Origin: an uncultured Gemmatimonadales bacterium
GTDB taxonomy: Bacteria; Gemmatimonadota; Gemmatimonadetes; Longimicrobiales; Gaopeijiaceae
Assembly: GCA_937919655.1 (NCBI GenBank)
Contig: CALFPJ010000034.1
Coordinates: 1-43,527 of the forward strand
Reading direction: 5' to 3'
DNA length: 43,527 nucleotides
Part shown: one piece after another, positions 6,603 through 14,404 of the stretch
Layout of the letters: every line of letters begins with the position of its first letter
Position numbering within the stretch: the first letter of the stretch is position 1
The notes under the pieces: model-generated
Told to the model about the DNA's origin: nothing
Database searches by the model: none
Seen by the model: only the letters and a program-made list of their open reading frames with translations
Made by a program: the position numbers and the translations under genes

Positions 6603-8831
6603 CTAATCGATGAAGATGCGCTCCTCAGCGCTCACGAACAGCACATCGCGAAGGCTCGGGAAGCGAAGGAATAGATCCGGCCCCTTCTTCTCAAGACGCT
6701 CCGGCGTGAATCCCATGATCACGAGATCCGCCGCATCGGAGCGAGCCTCGACAAGGCGTTGGAAGTCGATGCCTTCCTCTGTAGCGATCACGTTGACGTT
6801 CTTCTCACTGATCAGAAGCCGGCCTTCGGTGATCATCGTGTGGATCTCGTCGCTCCGATCGCTGATCTGCTTTCGCGGGTGCGTGACAAAGAGGCTGATC
6901 TCGGCCCCGCGCCAGTCCTTGTGACCGAGCAGGATGTAAGAAAGCAAGATCATCAAGTTGGCGTTGCGCGCGTCATGCCAGGTGAGCCACACATGGATCG
7001 TCTTGCGGGACCCGAAAAAGTTCTCCCCGTGCCGGAGCACGAGACGGTTCAGGTGAGGCACCCCGGCCATCTTCACGCCCGCGGCCACGTCGACAAGCAC
7101 CTCGGGGCCGTCGTGCGCGCCAACCTCGAACAGAATGGTGTTGTTGTCCATTCCCGAAACGCCAGGCATCTGTAGGCACTGCGCGAGCGCGGTCGTCATG
7201 GACGGGCTGATCATGGTGTCCACGTACAGCGCCCCTTTTCGTTCCTCCATAGAACGGATCAACCGGTCCTGCACTTCACGGCTCTTCTCGAATGTCGATT
7301 CCTCGAGAATTCCTGGGATGTAATGGAGGTAGGTGCCGAAGCCGTAGCGGTGGCACAGCCACTCGAGCATCTGCACAGGAGACGAGCGATCAAACGTCCG
7401 CGGGGTCAGGGCGATCACACTCGGGCGCCAATCGGACGCCGGTGTCTTCTGCAGGCGAATCTGCAGATGCCGCGTCGCCTGGGTCATCACACCATGGAAG
7501 ATCGCGCTCAGGTCGTCGACCCCACCGCGGCTATGGCGAATCACGATGTACAGCAGTCCCATGAACAACAGGGACATGACCGCAAAGAACAGGTCCATTT
7601 GCAGCATCAGGACCAGGCTCATCACCGCGCCGATCAGGCTCAGATACCACTTCGAGCGGAAGCTCGGCCGGTACGACGGGCGCGCCGCGAAATGCTCCAA
7701 GAAGGAAATCGCGCACAGAGCGCCGTATGTGACCATGAAGAACATGGAGACGATCCGTGCCACTAGGTCGACCGACCCCAGGAATACGAAGACGATCGCG
7801 ATGACGGAGGTGACGATCGTCGCATTGCGCGGCTCGTTCGCCGCGCCGATACCCGCAGACAGGAATCGGTTCGCCTTAGGGGCGGGCACAACAGCGTCGC
7901 CTCCGAGCGCTTGAAGGGTCCTCGGCGCGACCAAGATGGATCCGATCGCCGACGACAGCGTCGCGGCTGCAAGGCCGATGGGAATGATCGGGCCCCACAG
8001 CGCGATCCGGCTCATGATGAGCTGGTCCCCGACGAGGTCGGCGGAGCTGGCTGAGGCACCTAGTTTGAAAACTACGAGGACGTATACGAACATGCCGGCG
8101 AGGGTCGCAGACATGATGCCGCGCGGGATAGACTTTCTTGGATTGGCCAGGTCACCCGAGAGGCCCACTCCGGCCGTCATCCCGGTAAACGCCGGGAAAA
8201 CGATAGCGAACACCAGCATGAACGGATCGGCGTTCGCAAGACTGGAAACAAACGGGAGGGTGTCAGGCCGCATTTCAACCGGGGACTCGCCCAGGAAGAA
8301 GAAGACCAGCGACACAGCAAGGATTGATGCGACGACCCACAACGCCCGCACGCCCAGATCCGCACCCCGCCTAAGTACGAGGGTCACCAGACCGATCGTG
8401 GCGGGCAGCGATATGATCCGGGCGTCGAAGGGGATGCCGATCGTGGCCTCCAACCACGGCGCAAGCGGGCGGAATGCTTCGGCGAAGGCGATCATGTAGA
8501 ACGCGACGGAGATCGCTTGGGACAAATAGAGACTGATCCCGATCGCCCCGCCGATGGTTGACCCGAAGGAGCGAGAGATAATGAAGTACTCGCCGCCGCC
8601 TTCCACCCTGCGGTTCGTCGCAATCTCGGCGATGGCGAGCGCCGTAGGAATCGTCACCGCGTGGCCCAGCACAATGATCAGGAGCGCACCGAGCACCCCC
8701 ACGCTTCCCACGGCGTACCCGAAGCGCAGGAACATGACCGCGCCGAGGATGGTGCTGATACTCGCAAGGAAAACCGGGCCTGTCCCGAAGCCGAGACCAC
8801 CCGTCGTCGTGCTCGACTTATCGACCGTCAT
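6603..8831 (-). CDS. SLC12-type cation-chloride cotransporter / APC-superfamily permease
   Basis: 742 residues. The opening G-T-G-P-V-F-L-A-S-I-S-T-I-L-G-A-V-M-F-L helix matches the first transmembrane helix of SLC12 (Na-K-Cl type) carriers, including the unwound region before M-F-L-R. About twelve hydrophobic helices run to roughly residue 440. A soluble C-terminal half follows, beginning F-H-G-V-M-T-Q-A-T-R-H-L and containing W-R-P-S-V-I-A-L-T-P-R and A-D-L-V-I-M-G-F-T-P. The latter is the regulatory cytoplasmic domain of SLC12 proteins, with a weak universal-stress-protein flavour. Expected substrates are K+/Na+/Cl-; bacterial members are poorly characterised and some are amino-acid permeases. 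The carbonic anhydrase gene lies 112 bases upstream on the same strand. Confidence 0.88.
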   Translation of the reverse strand: MTVDKSSTTTGGLGFGTGPVFLASISTILGAVMFLRFGYAVGSVGVLGALLIIVLGHAVTIPTALAIAEIATNRRVEGGGEYFIISRSFGSTIGGAIGISLYLSQAISVAFYMIAFAEAFRPLAPWLEATIGIPFDARIISLPATIGLVTLVLRRGADLGVRALWVVASILAVSLVFFFLGESPVEMRPDTLPFVSSLANADPFMLVFAIVFPAFTGMTAGVGLSGDLANPRKSIPRGIMSATLAGMFVYVLVVFKLGASASSADLVGDQLIMSRIALWGPIIPIGLAAATLSSAIGSILVAPRTLQALGGDAVVPAPKANRFLSAGIGAANEPRNATIVTSVIAIVFVFLGSVDLVARIVSMFFMVTYGALCAISFLEHFAARPSYRPSFRSKWYLSLIGAVMSLVLMLQMDLFFAVMSLLFMGLLYIVIRHSRGGVDDLSAIFHGVMTQATRHLQIRLQKTPASDWRPSVIALTPRTFDRSSPVQMLEWLCHRYGFGTYLHYIPGILEESTFEKSREVQDRLIRSMEERKGALYVDTMISPSMTTALAQCLQMPGVSGMDNNTILFEVGAHDGPEVLVDVAAGVKMAGVPHLNRLVLRHGENFFGSRKTIHVWLTWHDARNANLMILLSYILLGHKDWRGAEISLFVTHPRKQISDRSDEIHTMITEGRLLISEKNVNVIATEEGIDFQRLVEARSDAADLVIMGFTPERLEKKGPDLFLRFPSLRDVLFVSAEERIFID

Positions 8832-8943
8832 ACCGTGTCCGCTCTACGCTGAGCACTCAATGCACGGCTATTGGGACGACGAGCAACGCGGCAGACCCAG
8901 ATGCCCCCCGGCTCGAATGCCACAATAGTCATCTTCGTATTCA

Positions 8944-9591
8944 CTAGCGGCTCCCCACCGCCAGCACTTCGCGATACTTGGCGACAACGTCCTCAGGTCG
9001 GTCAATACTGAAGCCCAGGTCACGAAGCAGGCCATCTCCCAGCGCGTAGATCCACCCGTGCACCGTGAGTGGCTGCCCGCGCCGCCAAGCGTCCTGGGCG
9101 ACGGTCGTGCGGCAGACGTTCACCGCCTGCTCAAGAACATTGAGTTCGCACAGTCGCGCCAGCCTTTCCTGCTCCGACGGAAGCACTTCCAACTCGCGTT
9201 CGTGAAGAAATGCGACGTCCTCGACGTGCCGTAACCAGTTGTCCACCAGGCCCGCCGGCTCACGACGATAGGCGGCCTCCACACCTCCGCACCCGTAGTG
9301 TCCGCACACGATGACGTGCGGCACTCGCAGTACCTCCACTGCAAACTGTAGAACCGAGAGGCAGTTCAAATCCGTGTGCACCACCACGTTGGCCACGTTG
9401 CGATGCACGAAGAGCTCCCCGGGGGGGAGCCCGACGATCTCGTTCGCTGGCACTCGACTGTCCGCACAGCCGATCCACAGGTAGGACGGGCGTTGCTGGC
9501 TCGCCAACGTCTGGAAAAAATCCGGGTTCTCGCTGCGCATGCGCGCAGCCCAGGCTCGGTTCTTCTCAAACAGTTCTGGAAGGTGTTTCAA
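8944..9591 (-). CDS. can: Beta-class carbonic anhydrase
   Basis: 215 residues, the normal length. It interconverts CO2 and bicarbonate in the cytosol. The complete zinc site is visible: Cys42 and Asp44 in W-I-G-C-A-D-S-R, with Arg46 forming the Asp-Arg dyad, then His98 and Cys101 in V-C-G-H-Y-G-C-G-G-V. The helix L-S-V-L-Q-F-A-V-E-V-L and the H-G-W-I-Y-A-L-G-D-G-L end are typical of the plant/E. coli Can branch. It reads in the same direction as the SLC12-type transporter 112 bases downstream, so bicarbonate/chloride or pH homeostasis is a plausible shared theme (inference). Confidence 0.95.
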   Translation of the reverse strand: MKHLPELFEKNRAWAARMRSENPDFFQTLASQQRPSYLWIGCADSRVPANEIVGLPPGELFVHRNVANVVVHTDLNCLSVLQFAVEVLRVPHVIVCGHYGCGGVEAAYRREPAGLVDNWLRHVEDVAFLHERELEVLPSEQERLARLCELNVLEQAVNVCRTTVAQDAWRRGQPLTVHGWIYALGDGLLRDLGFSIDRPEDVVAKYREVLAVGSR

Positions 9592-10130
9592 TGCTTTGCC
9601 CCGTCTTGTCTAAGCAACAGCGTGGACATCCCTCGGAAAAACTACCTTGGCACGGCCCCGGATACGACATCCACGCAAGCTCGCCGACACGACCGAAGGG
9701 TGCCAGCAAGCGGAAGGGAGCCCTCGTGCAGCGGTGGAAATCGGCGGCGGGTCACCCGGACGCCTGCACGACCGAGACTGGCTGCAACTGAATCGTGTCG
9801 AAGAAGTGGTTCATGCCTCTCTCTCATTCACATTGGGACGCTGACCAGATCAGCGCGACCCGGCAACGGTTCGGGGAAGGCACATACGCCCGCCAACCCG
9901 TCGGACCCTTTCATTCCGTCCTGTGCAGCCGGCAATCTGTCGAGCCCGTCCTGGTGCAGACTAGAGTCCAACCTGAAAATTCACCAGCAACTTGTGAGGC
10001 GACGGCCGGCCGGAAATGGGAACTTGCCAATTCACTTACACCTCAGTCACCGACATGGGCCACAGGTTGAAGCCGAACAGCAGGGCGTCGTCCTTCGCCT
10101 CACCGGAGCCAGATAACCATCCCAGCGCGC
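9592..10130. other. Gene-free stretch with one possible gene remnant
   Basis: No complete gene is supported in the 894 bases between the carbonic anhydrase and RimB-like genes. The long frames here are low-quality and overlap on both strands. On the minus strand a short run ending at a TAA at 10036 reads G-E-A-K-D-D-A-L-L-F-G-F-N-L-W-P-M-S-V-T, which looks like the end of a real protein. It is cut at its upstream side by the MITE-like element at 10131. No family can be named. From 10296 to 10485 I see nothing beyond the leader of the RimB-like gene. Confidence 0.35.
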
Positions 10131-10295
10131 TAGTGCGGTGTATCAGAAGTGTCTCGGCCATTCGAGCACCGATGCATCCGGCCCAGCGTCGTTGCTCCTC
10201 CTCACAATAGCGGTGCTATTCCTCGTCGTCGCGCCTACCTGGATCCGGCGCCTCGGCGCTCTCGGTGGCTCGGGAACTTCTGATACACCACACTA
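10131..10295. mobile_element. 165-bp MITE-like element, copy 1
   Basis: Bounded by TAGTG...CACTA ends inside CTAG tetranucleotides. The terminal inverted repeats are about 20 bp with a single mismatch (TAGTGCGGTGTATCAGAAGT against TAGTGTGGTGTATCAGAAGT). There is no ORF, so it is non-autonomous. Its core (about 10170-10265) matches copy 2 at 33455-33620: both contain GCATCCG, CGTTGCTCC and CTATTCCTCGTCGTCGCGCC followed by CCTGG and TCCGGCGC. Copy 1 also has a small internal hairpin, AATAGC-GGT-GCTATT. TA at both edges suits an IS630/Tc1-like target choice, but the transposase is not in this window. Confidence 0.75.
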
Positions 10296-10485
10296 GAACC
10301 TGACTCCGCGCCCCGGCCATCGAGCCATCCGTCCCCCATTTCGTGAAATCAGCCGGTGGGATCCCCGAAACGAAGCTATCAGAGCGAGACCTGCGAGGGC
10401 GAGAAGCTACGACCGCGTCTACCCGGTCGAGGCGGGTGATGTCACCTTTTACATCTTGATTCCCTCCAGCGCCCAAGGCCTCGCC

Positions 10486-10977
10486 GTGCCTCGATCCAAA
10501 AGGCCCGAATCCCCCGAGAAGCCCACGATTGGGTGGAGAGAATGGGTGGGACTGCCGGGCCTCGACGGGACTGCCGTCAAGGCCAAGGTAGACACAGGGG
10601 CGCGAACGTCTTCTCTACACGCTTCCGGCGTCAAAGAGTTCGTTCGCGACGGGGTCAATTACGTTCGCTTCGTGATTCACCCCCATCAGAGGCGCTCGAG
10701 GCCAGCCATTCCTGTTGAGCTTCCGCTCCTGGCTCGCCGACGCGTACGAAACTCCGGAGGGCAATCTGAGGTGCGGCCTGTGGTGATCATCACCATCGAA
10801 TTGATGGGCCAGCAATGGCCGATCGAACTCACATTGTCGCGCAGAAGTGGTATGGGTTTCCGCATGTTGTTAGGTCGCCAAGCCATCCGACACCGATTCT
10901 TGGTTGATGCAGGCCGCTCGTTTCTCGCTGGCCGCCCTTCCGTAGACCTGCCTTCCCCTACCGACTCGAAACCATGA
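10486..10977 (+). CDS. RimB-like retropepsin-fold protease ('ATP-dependent zinc protease' family)
   Basis: 163 residues from GTG 10486. It is recognised by I-G-W-R-E-W-V-G-L-P-G-L near the start and V-D-T-G-A-R-T-S-S-L-H-A at 35-46, which holds the retropepsin-type D-T-G-A catalytic motif. The end, L-L-G-R-Q-A-I-R-H-R-F-L-V-D, is the family's closing motif. The family is often annotated as an ATP-dependent zinc protease. RimB, encoded beside RimK in Pseudomonas, is a member that tunes glutamylation of ribosomal protein S6. Here its stop overlaps the ATG of the RimK gene by four bases (ATGA), so the pair is translationally coupled. GTG 10486 has AAGG 8 bases upstream; TTG 10456 is an alternative. 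Confidence 0.88.
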   Translation: MPRSKRPESPEKPTIGWREWVGLPGLDGTAVKAKVDTGARTSSLHASGVKEFVRDGVNYVRFVIHPHQRRSRPAIPVELPLLARRRVRNSGGQSEVRPVVIITIELMGQQWPIELTLSRRSGMGFRMLLGRQAIRHRFLVDAGRSFLAGRPSVDLPSPTDSKP

Positions 10978-12158
10978 AGCTCGCGATCCTGTCCCGGTCA
11001 CCTGGGTGCTATAGCACTCGCCGCCTACGCGAGGCTGCCGAGGCACGGGGCCACAAGGTGAAGGTCCTAGATACGCTGAAATTCTCGATCGAGGTCGAGG
11101 CCGGTGTACCCAACCTCTATTATGCGTCGAAACCGCTGAGCCATTATGACGCGATCATCCCCAGGATCGGTGCGTCCGTCACCTATTTCGGTACTGCTGT
11201 GGTCCGGCAATTCGAACAACTCGACGTCTATACGCCCAGTTCTGCGAACGGGATTGCCAATTCACGCGACAAGCTGCGGGCGCTCCAGATTCTCAGTCGA
11301 CACGATGTCGGGCTTCCGCACACCGCCTTTGTGCGCCGCAAACAGGACGTCCTGCCTGCCATTGAGCGCGTGGGTGGCTCCCCCGTCATCATCAAGCTAC
11401 TGGAGGGCACTCAGGGTGTGGGCGTGATCATGGCAGACTCGGTGAAAGTCGCGGAAGCCATCATCGAGACACTGCAGAGCACGAAACAGAACGTCCTCAT
11501 CCAGAAGTTTGTGGGCGAAAGCGCGGGTAAGGATATTCGTGCCTTCGTTGTCGGGGATCGCGTCGTGGCGGCCATGCGGCGCACAGCCCAGGGAGGCGAA
11601 TTTCGGAGCAACGTCCACAGGGGTGGAATGGCTGAGGCCGTGGACCTCGACCCCGCCTATCGTGAGACCGCCGTCCGCTCCGCGCAGATCATGGGACTCA
11701 AGGTCGCAGGTGTGGATATGCTCGAGGGCGCCGACGGCCCGCAGGTGATGGAAGTCAACTCATCTCCAGGCCTGGAAGGCATCGAGGGATCGACCAAGCT
11801 CGACGTAGCGGGCGCGATCATCGACTACATCGAAGGCCAGGTCAGTTTCCCTGAATTGGACGTGCGCCAGCGCCTCACCGTCAGCGCCAGCTATGGCGTG
11901 ACCGAGCTCGAACTTGGTGAAAACTCCGAATTGGTCGGCCAGTCGATTGAGGAATCGGGCCTACGGGCGATGGACATCGTCGTCCTGACCCTCCACCGCG
12001 GCCATACCGTGATCCCCAACCCAAAGGTGAGTCGCGTCCTCGAAATCGGCGACCGGCTCCTATGCTTCGGGAAGCTCGAGAGCATGCGCAACCTGGTGCC
12101 TCAGCACCGACGACGGAAACGCTCAACCGTGAAAGTGCTTAAAACGAAGATCGACTGA
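10974..12158 (+). CDS. rimK: RimK-family ATP-grasp glutamate ligase with C-terminal TrkA-C (RCK_C) domain
   Basis: 394 residues; ordinary RimK is about 300. Residues 1-295 are a complete RimK: pre-ATP-grasp domain (M-K-L-A-I-L-S), P-S-S-A-N-G-I-A-N-S-R-D-K at 88-100, the Gly-rich loop L-E-G-T-Q-G-V-G-V at 143-151 and metal ligands Asp248, Glu260 and Asn262 in V-M-E-V-N-S-S-P-G-L-E. RimK adds glutamate residues to protein C-termini, classically ribosomal protein S6. Residues 306-378 are a separate domain: Y-G-V-T-E-L-E-L, S-E-L-V-G-Q-S-I, V-I-P-N-P-K-V-S-R-V-L-E-I-G-D-R-L-L-C-F-G. This is the TrkA-C/RCK_C fold that senses small ligands in K+ transport proteins. A basic tail follows. It overlaps the RimB-like gene by ATGA. 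The extra domain probably regulates the ligase (inference). Confidence 0.92.
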   Translation: MKLAILSRSPGCYSTRRLREAAEARGHKVKVLDTLKFSIEVEAGVPNLYYASKPLSHYDAIIPRIGASVTYFGTAVVRQFEQLDVYTPSSANGIANSRDKLRALQILSRHDVGLPHTAFVRRKQDVLPAIERVGGSPVIIKLLEGTQGVGVIMADSVKVAEAIIETLQSTKQNVLIQKFVGESAGKDIRAFVVGDRVVAAMRRTAQGGEFRSNVHRGGMAEAVDLDPAYRETAVRSAQIMGLKVAGVDMLEGADGPQVMEVNSSPGLEGIEGSTKLDVAGAIIDYIEGQVSFPELDVRQRLTVSASYGVTELELGENSELVGQSIEESGLRAMDIVVLTLHRGHTVIPNPKVSRVLEIGDRLLCFGKLESMRNLVPQHRRRKRSTVKVLKTKID

Positions 12159-12251
12159 GTACAGCGTCGCGGTGACATCGTCCCTCGGCGGCCAGCCCCG
12201 ACCCTTTGACGACGGTCGGGGCGCGGCCTCGAAACAGACCTAGGACGCCCG

Positions 12252-13364
12252 CTACACGTTGAAGCGGAACAACATGATATCGCCGTCGACCACCGTGTAG
12301 GTCTTCCCTTCTGACCGCAGGACCCCGACGTCCCTGGCCGCCTTCCACGAGCCGACCTTTTCGAACTCATCCACATGAATCGTCTCCGCCCGGATGAATC
12401 CCCGTTCGAAGTCAGAGTGGATCGTCCCTGCCGCCTGGGGTGCGCTGCTGCCTACCCGCACCGTCCATGCGCGGCTCTCCTGCGGGCCGACGGTGAAGAA
12501 CGTCACGAGGCCCAGAAGTTCGTAGGCCCCGCGGATGAGTCGATTCAGGCCCGACTCCTTCACGCCGATCTCTTCTAGGAAGTCCTGGCGATCTGCCGGC
12601 TCCATCTCTGCGAGCTCGGACTCGAGCGCACTGCACACTGTGACCACGGCCTCGTCTTCTTGGGCCGCGGCGCCGTCCGCAGCCACCGCCGCTCGCAGGG
12701 CCCGCGTCCAATCGTTTTCTGCTTCGGGCAGGTCAGCTTCCCCGACGTTGGCAACGTAGAGCACCGGCTTCGAGGTGAGGAGCTGGAAGCCTTTGAGAAT
12801 GGGTGCCTCCTCCGCGTTCAGGACGACCGACCGCACGGGCTTCCCAGCCGCGAGCGCTTCAAGCGCTTTGTCGAGCACGGCCTTTTCGCGGATCGATTCC
12901 TTTTCGCCGGACTTCGCCTTCTTCTCCACCTTGTCGAGGCGGCGTTGCACAGTATCGAGATCCGCGAGCGCCAACTCGGTCTCTACGATCTCCCTGTCCC
13001 GAACCGGATCTACACCTCCGATCACGTGGGTGACATCCGGGTCGTCAAAGCACCGAAGCACGTGGGCGATCGCATCCACTTCTCGGATGTTGCCGAGGAA
13101 CTTGTTTCCGAGGCCCTCCCCTTCAGATGCACCCTCTACCAGGCCGGCGATGTCGACGAACTGGATGATCGACGGCAGGCGGCGCTTGGAGGCCGCGAGC
13201 TCGAAGATCTTGTCGAGACGCACGTCCGGCACCTCGACCGTACCCACGTTGGGCTCCACCGTGCAGAACGGGTAGTTCTCTGAGGGGGCACCAGCGGCGG
13301 TGATGGCGTTGAACAGCGAAGACTTCCCAACGTTGGGGAGGCCTACAATTCCGACCTTGAGCAT
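12252..13364 (-). CDS. ychF: Redox-regulated ATPase YchF/Ola1 (Obg-family GTPase fold)
   Basis: 370 residues from the ATG at 13364. This gives the canonical start M-L-K-V-G-I-V-G-L-P-N-V-G-K-S-S, with the P-loop at 8-16; a GTG 24 bases further upstream would only add an unconserved leader. The Walker B region F-V-D-I-A-G-L-V-E-G-A and the loop G-E-G-L-G-N-K-F-L follow. The NxxE motif that makes YchF prefer ATP over GTP should lie in Y-V-A-N-V-G-E-A-D near residue 206. A coiled-coil insert (V-E-K-K-A-K-S-G-E-K-E) and the C-terminal TGS domain ending D-G-D-I-M-L-F-R-F-N-V complete a full-length protein. It is a cytosolic translation-associated ATPase. A hairpin with a short T-run lies just upstream and separates it from the lipoprotein gene. 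Confidence 0.97.
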   Translation of the reverse strand: MLKVGIVGLPNVGKSSLFNAITAAGAPSENYPFCTVEPNVGTVEVPDVRLDKIFELAASKRRLPSIIQFVDIAGLVEGASEGEGLGNKFLGNIREVDAIAHVLRCFDDPDVTHVIGGVDPVRDREIVETELALADLDTVQRRLDKVEKKAKSGEKESIREKAVLDKALEALAAGKPVRSVVLNAEEAPILKGFQLLTSKPVLYVANVGEADLPEAENDWTRALRAAVAADGAAAQEDEAVVTVCSALESELAEMEPADRQDFLEEIGVKESGLNRLIRGAYELLGLVTFFTVGPQESRAWTVRVGSSAPQAAGTIHSDFERGFIRAETIHVDEFEKVGSWKAARDVGVLRSEGKTYTVVDGDIMLFRFNV

Positions 13365-13392
13365 CGACGATAGGGGGCAGGATATCACAGAA

Positions 13393-13415
13393 ACGGAGCG
13401 CCTAGGGCGCTCCGT
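13393..13415 (-). terminator. Hairpin upstream of ychF
   Basis: A perfect 10-bp inverted repeat (ACGGAGCGCC at 13393-13402 and its complement at 13406-13415) with a 3-base loop, followed on the minus strand by TTTCTG. It would end transcripts of the NrfJ-like lipoprotein gene before ychF. The T-run is short, so termination may be partial. Confidence 0.55.
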
Positions 13416-13493
13416 GGAAGCAGGAGGCTAGTGGCAATCGTGGCGCGGCTCAACGGGGCCGCACCGCTGCAAACGGTCAGCCTCTCCGTGAGC

Positions 13494-14180
13494 CTACTTC
13501 ACTAGGAGGATCCGCTCCACGAACAGGATCTCGTCGAACGTCCGCTCGAGCGTGCTGCTCGTGAAACCATTCATGGTCATGCCGCCCTTCCAAGAAATCA
13601 CCTGGCCCTCTTCGACCGGCGTCATCGGGCCCGCAAGCCAGCGCGTCACACCGTCCGTTTCGACCGCGACGTAGGTGTAGCCTCCTCCCACGAGGACTTC
13701 GCTGACCGTGCCTTGAACACCCCCGACTGGCGCCGTGCCGGGGGTGGTGCCGGGGGTGGTGCCGGCCGCAGAGGCCATAGCCAGGGCCCTCTGGAATCCC
13801 CCCACGAAGAAGATGAGGTCAAAGGTTCGATCCAGTGTGCTGCTCGTGAAGTTCTCCATCGGCATGGCGCCGCTGACCCATAACGCCTGCCCAACATCGA
13901 GCTCGGCCTCCGGACCGGCTAGCCACGATTCCCCACCAGCGTCGGAGACGCGGGCATACGTATAGCCGCCGGAATTCATCGTTTCGAGGACCGTGACGGT
14001 CGCTGCGTCGCCGCCAGCAGCAGTGGCCCCCGACTCGCCGAGTGGGACGTGCCCGGGAGGGAGAACGCCGGCTCCGTCAGGAGTCCCCGTAGCGGCTTTG
14101 TCACCGTTAGGTGCGCAGGCGGCAAAGGATACCACCACGAGCAATGCGGCTGCGGCTGAACCGAGGCGTGTGAGGGTCAT
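13494..14180 (-). CDS. Lipoprotein with two NrfJ-like repeat domains
   Basis: 228 residues with a lipoprotein signal (A-A-L-L-V-V-V-S-F-A-A-C, lipid-modified Cys22). The mature protein holds the same ~65-residue domain twice. Each copy reads T-V-x-E-x-x-x-x-G-G-Y-T-Y, then W-L-A-G-P, a G-x-x-M-x-x-F-T-S-S-T-L-x-R-T-F-D core and a strand ending L-F-F-V/I-L-F-V. This matches the small beta-barrel-like NrfJ-related proteins seen beside cytochrome c nitrite reductase genes in some bacteria, but no nrf genes are present here. The function is unknown. The two domains are joined by a low-complexity linker G-T-T-P-G-T-T-P-G-T-A-P encoded by a short tandem DNA repeat. Confidence 0.7.
   Translation of the reverse strand: MTLTRLGSAAAALLVVVSFAACAPNGDKAATGTPDGAGVLPPGHVPLGESGATAAGGDAATVTVLETMNSGGYTYARVSDAGGESWLAGPEAELDVGQALWVSGAMPMENFTSSTLDRTFDLIFFVGGFQRALAMASAAGTTPGTTPGTAPVGGVQGTVSEVLVGGGYTYVAVETDGVTRWLAGPMTPVEEGQVISWKGGMTMNGFTSSTLERTFDEILFVERILLVK
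13735..13765. repeat. 12-bp tandem repeat in the inter-domain linker
   Basis: GTGCCGGGGGTG occurs twice in full and once in part (13735-13746, 13747-13758, 13759-13765). It encodes the P-G-T-T linker between the two NrfJ-like domains. Copy-number change would keep the frame and alter only linker length. Confidence 0.8.
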
Positions 14181-14346
14181 CGTTCTATTCCTTCAAGGGT
14201 CGGAGCTTTCTTGGGATGTATAGGAAAAGTAGCTCAGGGCTCCGGCCTCGCGTGTGGGGAGTCACCCCATTTCTGGCGTCGGTCATTCTGGGTCGGTGGC
14301 GACGGTTACAGACCGACCCTGCCGCCCACCGTCGTCAGATCTGCCC

Positions 14347-14369
14347 AGGTGCAGTAAGCTAGTGCACCT
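14347..14369. promoter_or_regulatory. Inverted repeat in a divergent upstream region, possible operator
   Basis: AGGTGCA (14347-14353) and TGCACCT (14363-14369) form a 7-bp inverted repeat around a 9-base spacer, followed by a run of ten C. It sits in the 224-base region between the divergent lipoprotein gene (minus) and moxR (plus), 35 bases before the moxR start. The symmetry suits a dimeric regulator, but there is no second copy to support it. Confidence 0.3.
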
Positions 14370-14404
14370 ACCCCCCCCCCGCGCCCGACAGCAGGAGAGT
14401 TGAG

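Noticed and set aside
9376..10116. 246-codon plus-strand frame over the carbonic anhydrase start
   Set aside because: Antisense shadow in its first part and Arg/Ser-rich afterwards; no domain.
14371..14380. Run of ten C as a phase-variation tract
   Set aside because: It lies in the noncoding leader upstream of the moxR start codon, not in a reading frame; an effect on promoter spacing is possible but unsupported.
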